A stretch of 15,698 nucleotides of DNA from Pseudomonadota bacterium. Its GTDB lineage: Bacteria; Pseudomonadota; Alphaproteobacteria; Rickettsiales; UBA1997. The DNA lies in NCBI GenBank assembly GCA_009921385.1, contig RFXY01000008.1:1-15698 (forward strand). The letters are read 5' to 3'. Shown piece after piece: positions 7,676-13,152 of this stretch. The translations under genes and the position numbers were made by a program. Positions within the stretch are counted from its first letter, which is position 1, and every line of letters begins with the position of its first letter. The notes under the pieces were generated by a model that did no database searches, was not told where the DNA came from, and was given only the letters and a program-made list of their open reading frames with translations.

Positions 7676-8302
7676 ATGCACAAAAAAAAGAGAATCGATG
7701 CAATTTTTGCCACTTTGCAAGCTCAAAACCCAACTCCAAAAATTGAACTAAACTATCACAATCACTTCACATTAGCTGTTGCTGTGTTGCTTTCGGCTCA
7801 AAGCACCGATGTTGGTGTTAATAAAGCCACCAAACAATTGTTTGCCATAGCAGATGATGCCCATAAAATGCTTGCTTTGGGTTTGGAAAATTTAAAAAAA
7901 CATATCGCCAGCATTGGCTTGTTTAACAACAAAGCTAAAAACATTATGGCTTTGTGCTCTGTCTTAATTGCCAAGCATCAAGGGCAATTGCCAAACAACT
8001 ATCAAGATTTAGTTTTGTTGCCTGGTATTGGCAGTAAAAGTGCCAAAGTTTTGCTTAATTCTTTGTTTTCACAGCCAACTATTGCCGTTGACACCCATGT
8101 TTTTCGAGTAAGCAATAGGCTTGGCTTGGTGCAAACCAAAACCGTGAAACAAACAGAAGAAAAATTGCCAAAAGTTATTGATAAAAAATGGCATCTTTTT
8201 GCTCATCATTGGCTGGTTTTGCACGGGCGATATGTTTGCAAGGCGGTTAAACCAAATTGTCAACAATGTTTATTGCAAAATCTGTGTTTAAGCAAAATAT
8301 AA
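7676..8302 (+). CDS. nth: Endonuclease III (DNA glycosylase/AP lyase)
   Basis: This 208-residue base-excision-repair enzyme removes oxidised pyrimidines and nicks abasic sites. The helix-hairpin-helix motif LPGIGSKSAKVLL contains catalytic K121, and the following segment TIAVDTHVFRVSNR contains catalytic D139, equivalent to K120 and D138 of the E. coli enzyme. The 4Fe-4S loop is intact at the C-terminus with C188-X6-C195-X2-C198-X5-C204, exactly the family spacing. Length matches the family (211 in E. coli). The ATG at 7676 is the only reasonable start, since it lies just after the peroxiredoxin terminator. It stands between an antioxidant gene and a tRNA gene; the pairing with peroxiredoxin is functionally sensible (oxidative damage), but the terminator argues against a simple operon. 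Confidence 0.97.
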   Translation: MHKKKRIDAIFATLQAQNPTPKIELNYHNHFTLAVAVLLSAQSTDVGVNKATKQLFAIADDAHKMLALGLENLKKHIASIGLFNNKAKNIMALCSVLIAKHQGQLPNNYQDLVLLPGIGSKSAKVLLNSLFSQPTIAVDTHVFRVSNRLGLVQTKTVKQTEEKLPKVIDKKWHLFAHHWLVLHGRYVCKAVKPNCQQCLLQNLCLSKI

Positions 8303-8321
8303 CAATTTTATAAAATAGCTA

Positions 8322-8350
8322 TTGATTTTATTTTTTTAAAAATCTACAAT
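8322..8350 (+). promoter_or_regulatory. Candidate promoter of tRNA-Leu
   Basis: TTGATT (8322-8327) and TACAAT (8345-8350) have 17-nt spacing. The predicted transcription start is near 8357, only about 2 nt before the mature tRNA 5' end, so the 5' leader would be extremely short. Confidence 0.5.
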
Positions 8351-8358
8351 AATGTTAT

Positions 8359-8447
8359 GCCTCTGTGGTGGAATTGGTAGACGCGATAGACTCAAAATCT
8401 ATTATCTAATTGCAGATGTGTCAGTTCGAGTCTGACCAGAGGCACCA
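8359..8447 (+). tRNA. tRNA-Leu (anticodon CAA)
   Basis: The acceptor stem is GCCTCTG (8359-8365) with CAGAGGC (8437-8443), then discriminator A8444 and an encoded CCA (8445-8447). The D arm contains GAATTGGTAGA. The anticodon stem is ATAGA/TCTAT (8386-8390, 8398-8402) with loop CTCAAAA, so the anticodon is CAA at 8393-8395, reading UUG. A long variable arm with an ATCT/AGAT stem (about 8404-8417) confirms the class II (Leu/Ser) fold, and the T arm is GTCAG-TTCGAGT-CTGAC. A weak A/T-only hairpin with a T-run (about 8457-8480) follows and might terminate it. Confidence 0.96.
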
Positions 8448-8520
8448 AAATTTCCCAAAATTGCCAAAAATTTTATTTTTCAGCTGTTTATAAATTTTCT
8501 TGTTTCCCCTTTTTTGCACT

Positions 8521-9576
8521 ATGAATTTCGATGAGCAACAATTGCTTTTGTGGCAAAATTTAATAGAACTAACTCATAAAATAAATGTTAAGCAATCTTG
8601 GTTGCATAAAGTGCTGGCATGGTTGCAAAAAAAGCCAAAAAAACAGAAGAGTTTTTATATTTACGGAGGCCCTGGTTGTGGCAAAACAACGGTGATGAAA
8701 AAATTTTATCAACAACTTGTTTTGCCAAAACAATATCATCATTTTCATGCTTTTATGCAGAAAATACACAGCAATTTGCATCGAATTAGAAGCAAAAATC
8801 ATCAAAATAACCAGCAAAAAGAAATTGATTTAGCCTTACAAAACATTGTTGGCGATAGTAAAATTATTTGTTTTGATGAATTTCAAGTGGTTGATATTGT
8901 CGATGCTATGTTGTTAAGTAAAATTTTTAATTATTTTTTTGCCAACAATATTGTGGCGATTATCACTTCTAATTTTCATCCGTTAGAATTATATCAAAAT
9001 GGCTTGCAAAGGCAGTTATATCTTGATTTTGTGCAGAATATTTTTTTGCCAAATTGCTTTTGTTATCATCTTTTTTCTAGTGTTGATTATCGAAAATTAA
9101 AACTTGGTTTAAAAAAACATTATTTAATCGCCAATGCCAAAAATCGCCTGAAATTTCAGCAAATATTTGCAGAAGTTAGTAATCAAAAAATTTGTCAAGT
9201 AAAAAACATCACTGTGTGGCAAAGAAATATTGCGGTTAAAAAATCTTATGGCGACCTGGTTTTGTTTAGTTTTAAGCAGTTATGTTGCCAAAATTTTTCT
9301 GCCGACGATTACCGCGCGATTTGTGCTAATTTTAATTTGATTTTTCTTAAAACCGTTCCCTATTTTTATGAAGAAGATGTTAATGTGTTAAGAAGATTTT
9401 CTTTGTTTATAGATGAGGCCTACGAAAATAAAATCGCTCTAATTGTGCTTGCCAAAACTCAACCAGAAAATCTTTGTAAAATAGCCAATCCGCCACAATA
9501 TTTTGCCAGAACGGTCTCGAGATTACAAGAAATGTCGAGCAAACAATATTGGCAAGAAAGCAAGTTTGAAATTTAA
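8521..9576 (+). CDS. zapE: ZapE/AFG1-family AAA+ type ATPase
   Basis: This is a P-loop ATPase of the AFG1/ZapE family, 351 residues from the chosen ATG. In E. coli ZapE binds FtsZ at the division ring and is needed under oxygen limitation; the mitochondrial homologue Afg1/LACE1 helps protein quality control. The Walker A motif is GGPGCGKTT (49-57), and Walker B is IICFDEF (115-121) followed by VVDIVDAMLL, the highly conserved family block. The sensor-like TSNFHPLELYQNGLQR segment and a later VDYRKL motif also fit. A longer version could start at TTG 8500 (7 extra residues), but the ATG at 8521 aligns better with the family start. It lies downstream of tRNA-Leu and converges on ribF across a repeat cluster. 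The protein is Lys, Gln and Asn-rich, in line with the AT bias. Confidence 0.92.
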   Translation: MNFDEQQLLLWQNLIELTHKINVKQSWLHKVLAWLQKKPKKQKSFYIYGGPGCGKTTVMKKFYQQLVLPKQYHHFHAFMQKIHSNLHRIRSKNHQNNQQKEIDLALQNIVGDSKIICFDEFQVVDIVDAMLLSKIFNYFFANNIVAIITSNFHPLELYQNGLQRQLYLDFVQNIFLPNCFCYHLFSSVDYRKLKLGLKKHYLIANAKNRLKFQQIFAEVSNQKICQVKNITVWQRNIAVKKSYGDLVLFSFKQLCCQNFSADDYRAICANFNLIFLKTVPYFYEEDVNVLRRFSLFIDEAYENKIALIVLAKTQPENLCKIANPPQYFARTVSRLQEMSSKQYWQESKFEI

Positions 9577-9582
9577 ACTCCT

Positions 9583-9629
9583 CTTCTCCTGTGGAAGGGT
9601 TGCCCGCGAAGTGGTGCGGGTGGTGTCGA
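9583..9629 (+). repeat. Decayed hairpin repeat unit, copy D
   Basis: It begins 6 nt after the zapE stop codon and reads like copies A and B with substitutions: CTTC/GAAG remnants of the outer stem, then an inner stem CCCGC (9603-9607)/GCGGG (9616-9620), then GGTGTCGAC. It is followed by TCTCGATCTTGAATTCCCC (9637-9655), the inverted form of the GGGGAATTCAGATCGAG flank seen at 3827-3843, with one extra base. Confidence 0.6.
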
Positions 9630-9652
9630 CAAGCAGTTCTCGATCTTGAATT

Positions 9653-9701
9653 CCCCTTCCTGTGGAAGGGGTGGCCGTGAAACGGCCGGGGTAGTGTTGG
9701 G
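9653..9701 (+). repeat. Hairpin repeat unit, copy B
   Basis: The outer hairpin is CCCCTTCC/GGAAGGGG (9653-9671, loop TGT), then an inner hairpin GGCCGT/ACGGCC (9673-9687, loop GAA), then GGGGTAGTGTTGGGAG. The layout matches copy A, but the inner stem differs in sequence while still pairing. Confidence 0.85.
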
Positions 9702-9749
9702 AGACACGGAAAAATGCCACTTCGAAGGGGGAGATCTTACCGTGTGTTG

Positions 9750-9810
9750 CCGACACTACCTTGGTCTTTTTTTGCTATCGCAAAAAAATCCACCCCTTCT
9801 GTAGAAGGGG
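9750..9810 (-). repeat. Hairpin repeat unit, copy C (inverted, with an AT-rich inner hairpin)
   Basis: Read on the minus strand: the outer hairpin CCCCTTCT/AGAAGGGG (9810-9793), TGG, an inner hairpin whose arms are TTTTTTTGC and GCAAAAAAA (9788-9767, 4-nt loop), then GGTAGTGTCGG ending at 9750. It lies head to head with copy B, and the segments between them also pair (ACACGG 9704-9709 with CCGTGT 9740-9745), so 9653-9810 forms one large imperfect inverted repeat. Located between convergent zapE and ribF, it could stop transcription from both sides. Confidence 0.8.
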
Positions 9811-9874
9811 AATATCCGAGCACTGCTTGCCAAAACTACTCCGTCGCTATCCCTTCATTTAGTGTAGGGAATTT
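9811..9874. repeat. Repeat-cluster edge running into the 3' end of ribF
   Basis: CTGCTTGCCAAAACTACTCC (from about 9823) resembles CTGCTTGCAAACTCCACTCC at the right edge of cluster A, and CCTTCATTTAGTGTAGGGAATT (9852-9873) resembles CCTTCGTTAGTGCAGGGAATT at 3694-3714. This stretch covers the ribF stop codon and its last 12 or so codons. Confidence 0.65.
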
Positions 9875-10780
9875 AAATTGCATTAAATCTTTTTTTATTT
9901 GTTCGTGTAGTTCTAAAAGAGAAGAAAATTTTTGTTCTGGTCGAAGAAAATCAATAAATTCAATTTCAACTTTTTTGCCATAAATGTCGTTTTGCCAATT
10001 GAGTAAATGAGTTTCAAAAATAGGCTCTTGATTATGGTTAATTGTTGGTTTGATGCCAAAATTTGTGATAGATGGCCGAGTTATTTTTTGTTGATTAAAA
10101 ATAAAAGTGGTTTGAGTTTGGTAAACTCCGAATTTTGGTAAAATAATGTTGATGTTTGGCTTGATATTTATGGTCGGAAACCCAAGTTTTCTGGCAAGTT
10201 TTTGCCCGTGCAATACTTTGCCTGTAATGCTGAAATTTTTGGTTAAAATTTGCTGAGCATTTTTTACTTTTCCTTCGGCGATAAATTTTCGCACCAAAGT
10301 AGAAGAGCAAAGCTCTTCTTGCTGTGTTTGGCATGCAATTTTTTGCACCAAAATGTTGTGTTGCTTCAAGCTTTCAATGTTGCCTAAGCGATTTTTGCCA
10401 AAAGTAAAATCGTAGCCAACCACCATAATTTTGGTTTGGCAATATTGCAATAAAATTTGTTCGATAAATTGATGATGAGATAAATTGGCAAAATAATGAT
10501 TAAAAGGTAAAATAATGAGATAATCCAAATTAAATTGCTGTAAAGTGGCGATTTTTTGTTTGAAAGTTTGTAATAAAAAATTTTCTTTTTGCTTAAAAAA
10601 CAAGGCTGGATGTGGCAAAAAAGTGAGCAGACCGGTGGCTAAATTATGCTGTTTCGCAGTTTCTTTTAACTGCGAAATAATTTGTCTATGACCAAAATGC
10701 ACCCCATCAAAATTGCCAATGGTTAGGCACAGCGGTTGTTTGACGGCAATTTTTTGAGAATTGATACGCAGAAGAGTCAT
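9836..10780 (-). CDS. ribF: Bifunctional riboflavin kinase/FAD synthetase
   Basis: This 314-residue enzyme makes FMN from riboflavin and FAD from FMN. The N-terminal nucleotidyltransferase domain (about 15-180) has GNFDGVHFGHR (22-32), the VVGYDFTFGKNRLGN loop (120-134) and SSTLVR (159-164). The C-terminal flavokinase domain (about 184-300) has GKVLHGQKLARKLGFPTIN with PTIN at 202-205, and E256 in the FETHLL segment as the likely catalytic base. Length equals the E. coli enzyme (313), but the last residues (about 302-314, FKFPTLNEGIATE) lie in repeat-like DNA, and its TAG stop is the only non-TAA stop among the genes here. It starts 5 nt after the permease stop, so both are likely in one transcript. 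Two perfect hairpins (10301-10319 and 10652-10677) lie in the coding sequence. No riboflavin biosynthesis genes are near. Confidence 0.97.
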   Translation of the reverse strand: MTLLRINSQKIAVKQPLCLTIGNFDGVHFGHRQIISQLKETAKQHNLATGLLTFLPHPALFFKQKENFLLQTFKQKIATLQQFNLDYLIILPFNHYFANLSHHQFIEQILLQYCQTKIMVVGYDFTFGKNRLGNIESLKQHNILVQKIACQTQQEELCSSTLVRKFIAEGKVKNAQQILTKNFSITGKVLHGQKLARKLGFPTINIKPNINIILPKFGVYQTQTTFIFNQQKITRPSITNFGIKPTINHNQEPIFETHLLNWQNDIYGKKVEIEFIDFLRPEQKFSSLLELHEQIKKDLMQFKFPTLNEGIATE

Positions 10781-10785
10781 TTTTT

Positions 10786-12192
10786 TTATGATTTTTCATT
10801 TGCAGAAACATTGTTGATAATGCTGTGGCGATAGCCGTAAAAAACATAAATTAAAATGCCAAGAATATTCCATAAAACAAAGTATTGCCAATTTTCTATA
10901 AGCAGTTCTGCCAATAAAAAACAACAAGAAGAAATGGCGATAAAAGATACCAATATAATATTTGGGCAAACAAAACCCCTAGGCATTTGAGGCTGAGTAT
11001 ATCGTAGCATTAAAGTTGAGGTGGTTACCATAATAAAGCTAAATAAAGTGCCTAAACTGGTCATTTCGGCTAAAATTTTTAGCGGAAACATTCCGGATAA
11101 AATCGCCACTATGCAGGTGGTAATAATGATGCTGATATGTGGAGTTTGTTTTTTTGGATGAATTTTTTGCAGTTTTTTTGGCAACAAACCATCGCGAGAC
11201 ATAGCGAAAAATATTCGAGATTGCCCGTAAAGTAAAATCAGCAAAACAGAAGTGATGCCGGCAACTGCTCCGATAGCCACTAAAATAGAACCAAAGTTGT
11301 TACCGTTTTCTCTTAATGCCCTTGCGAGTGGCTCGGCATTATCAAGTGTTGTGTAATGTGAGATGCCGTTAAGAGCCAAAGTTACCAAGCCATAAAGCAC
11401 AGCACAAACCAATAGAGATCCGATGATGCCAAGTGGTAAATCTTTTTTAGGATTTTTGCACTCTTCGGCCGTGGTTGCCACAGCATCAAAGCCAATGTAG
11501 GCATAAAAAACAACCGCGGTTGCCGAGAGCACTCCTTGCCAGCCAAAAGGCATAAAATTGCTAAAATTTTCTGTTTTAATCATTTTGACAGAAATTATCA
11601 GAAAGATGGCAATTACCGCCAATTTGATTAGCACCAATATTCCGCTGAATCGAATGCCATTTTTAGTGCCTTGATAAAGTAAAAAACTTAAAAACAACAC
11701 AATGAAAACCGCCGGTAAGTTAATTATGCCATTGCCACTACCATCAAAAGTGGCAGTGCAAAATTGTGTTGGAATGATAATATTTACTGATTCTAAAATG
11801 CCCGTTAAATAACCACTCCAACCGTTGGCAACCGTGGATGCACCAATGCCGTATTCTAAAATTAAGCTCCAACCAACAAGCCAAGCCACACCTTCGCCAG
11901 CTGTGGCATAGGTGTAGTTGTAGGCACTGCCAGAAATGGGAATTGCCGAAGCAAGCTCAGCATAGGCAAGGGCAACAAACAAGCAAACTATGGCGGAAAG
12001 AGCATAAGAAATAGCAAGAGCCGGGCCTGCAATGTTGGCAGAGGCGGTGCCGGTTATCACAAAAATGCCTGTGCCGATAGTGCAACTAATGCCTATAATA
12101 ATTAAATCAAAAGCGGTGAGGGTTTTTTGTAGGGTGGTGGTTTTGGTTTCGTTTAGAATTGATTGTATTGATTTGGTGCGAAAAATATTCAT
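10786..12192 (-). CDS. Amino acid permease, APC superfamily (cationic amino acid transporter type)
   Basis: This is a polytopic inner-membrane transporter, 468 residues from the chosen start, with about 12 hydrophobic segments. The first membrane helix has GISCTIGTGIFVITG (34-48), the unwound-helix substrate motif of APC transporters. It is followed by AGPALAISYALS and AYAELASAIPISGSAYNY, and then GEGVAWLVGWSLILEYG, typical of the CAT/YfnA-like branch. Proteins of this group import basic or other amino acids by proton coupling; the exact substrate cannot be read from sequence. Such permeases are common in host-dependent bacteria that take amino acids from the host. An upstream ATG at 12273 would add 27 residues but would leave only 12 bp to the divergent lipoprotein gene and lengthen the N-terminus beyond the family; the ATG at 12192 is preferred. 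The stop is 5 nt before ribF. Confidence 0.93.
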   Translation of the reverse strand: MNIFRTKSIQSILNETKTTTLQKTLTAFDLIIIGISCTIGTGIFVITGTASANIAGPALAISYALSAIVCLFVALAYAELASAIPISGSAYNYTYATAGEGVAWLVGWSLILEYGIGASTVANGWSGYLTGILESVNIIIPTQFCTATFDGSGNGIINLPAVFIVLFLSFLLYQGTKNGIRFSGILVLIKLAVIAIFLIISVKMIKTENFSNFMPFGWQGVLSATAVVFYAYIGFDAVATTAEECKNPKKDLPLGIIGSLLVCAVLYGLVTLALNGISHYTTLDNAEPLARALRENGNNFGSILVAIGAVAGITSVLLILLYGQSRIFFAMSRDGLLPKKLQKIHPKKQTPHISIIITTCIVAILSGMFPLKILAEMTSLGTLFSFIMVTTSTLMLRYTQPQMPRGFVCPNIILVSFIAISSCCFLLAELLIENWQYFVLWNILGILIYVFYGYRHSIINNVSANEKS

Positions 12193-12285
12193 TTTTTTGA
12201 TGAAAAATATTTGATTAACAAAAAAAATGGTTCTATCATTAGATTGTGTTGACGGCAAAATTGATTTAACCAAAACAGATTTCTT
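12193..12285. promoter_or_regulatory. Divergent intergenic region between permease and lipoprotein genes
   Basis: These 93 nt must hold the promoters for both directions. On the minus strand, TTGCCG and TAGAAC with a 17-nt spacer form a possible promoter for the permease operon (about 12227-12256). On the plus strand, TTGACG (12249-12254) is a good -35 box but lacks a convincing -10 at the right distance. The two overlap. Confidence 0.3.
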
Positions 12286-13128
12286 ATGATATTTTTTATA
12301 AAAACAACAATCAAGACAATTTTTAATATTGTTTTTCTTGCATTATTATTAACCTCTTGTTCTACTTGGCAAAAGTTAAAGACCGCTCCGCAAATTAATT
12401 GCTCCGAATCTTCTTTGATTAACGAAAGAAAAAACCTGTTTTTACCTCTTAGTAAAAAAGAAATTGCTATCAGAAAAAGAATTAAACTCGATGCGATTTT
12501 GCCACTAGATAAACCAAGTGTGATAGCAGAAATTATAAAAGCAATCAATTCTGCACCGTTTAATGCTAAATTTATTGCAATTGATTTACGATACTACAAA
12601 GAAGTCGATCTCACCAACATTATTTTTGCTAGTGAATCCGATTTTAATCTTAATTCTTATTTGCTTACTTCGAAATATTCGCAAGGATATTTCACTTTAT
12701 TTAATTTTGGCCCAAACAATATTAGTGTGTTTCCGCCCGAAGTATTTCAGGCTTTTAAAGCTTTTAAAATCAACCGCCCCGATTTAAGAGAGGCCGAAGT
12801 TGTGATTAATGCTAACAATGCTAAAAATTTGTTTGGTAATCTAAAATTCTCTTCGCAACGAAGATTCTCTTTATTCTCCGACCATATTTCTGAACCAGTG
12901 AGGCTCGATTTAAGAGAAGCGAGCAGTATGCAATTTAATCTTAATGAAAAATGGATTATGCCAGTTTATAGCATAAAAAACACTCATCTCAAAGAAAGTA
13001 AAATTTCTACTGTGCAAATGCATTATGTTGATAACGAAAAATCAATAATTAACAATAAAAAATTCGCTAATTCAAATGCTTCTTGCTATCTTTCTTCTAG
13101 CGATATGAAATTTGTGAAAAAAGATTAA
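12286..13128 (+). CDS. Predicted lipoprotein of unknown function
   Basis: This 280-residue protein has a clear lipoprotein signal: a short charged start, a hydrophobic core (about 11-22) and the lipobox LTSC with C25 as the acylated residue. It should be anchored to the inner or outer membrane, facing the periplasm; residue +2 is Ser, which in E. coli would allow export to the outer membrane. I recognise no domain in the mature part. It has mixed alpha/beta character, with segments such as INRPDLREAEVVINANNAK (164-182) and a near-repeat of the short motif DLREA (at about 167-171 and 208-212). There are few cysteines. It is divergent from the permease and convergent with the ankyrin protein, so it is likely a single-gene unit. 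No terminator is obvious in the 24 nt after its stop. Confidence 0.75.
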   Translation: MIFFIKTTIKTIFNIVFLALLLTSCSTWQKLKTAPQINCSESSLINERKNLFLPLSKKEIAIRKRIKLDAILPLDKPSVIAEIIKAINSAPFNAKFIAIDLRYYKEVDLTNIIFASESDFNLNSYLLTSKYSQGYFTLFNFGPNNISVFPPEVFQAFKAFKINRPDLREAEVVINANNAKNLFGNLKFSSQRRFSLFSDHISEPVRLDLREASSMQFNLNEKWIMPVYSIKNTHLKESKISTVQMHYVDNEKSIINNKKFANSNASCYLSSSDMKFVKKD

Positions 13129-13152
13129 TATATTTTGCGAAATTGTTAAATT

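Noticed and set aside
8457..8480. A/T-only hairpin with a T-run after tRNA-Leu as a firm terminator
   Set aside because: The stem has no G-C pairs and such matches are frequent in this composition; kept only as a remark in the tRNA entry.
9523..9983. Open frames on both strands (9523-9756 minus, 9714-9983 plus) through the second repeat cluster
   Set aside because: They span repeat hairpins and run into zapE or ribF antisense; they have no recognisable domain and are best seen as repeat by-products.
12193..12273. N-terminal extension of the amino acid permease to the ATG at 12273
   Set aside because: It would leave 12 bp to the divergent lipoprotein gene and add 27 residues not expected for the family; the ATG at 12192 is better.
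12850..12864. Hairpin TCTTCG-CAA-CGAAGA inside the lipoprotein gene
   Set aside because: A 6-bp stem in coding DNA is expected by chance at this scale and has no T-run or positional meaning.
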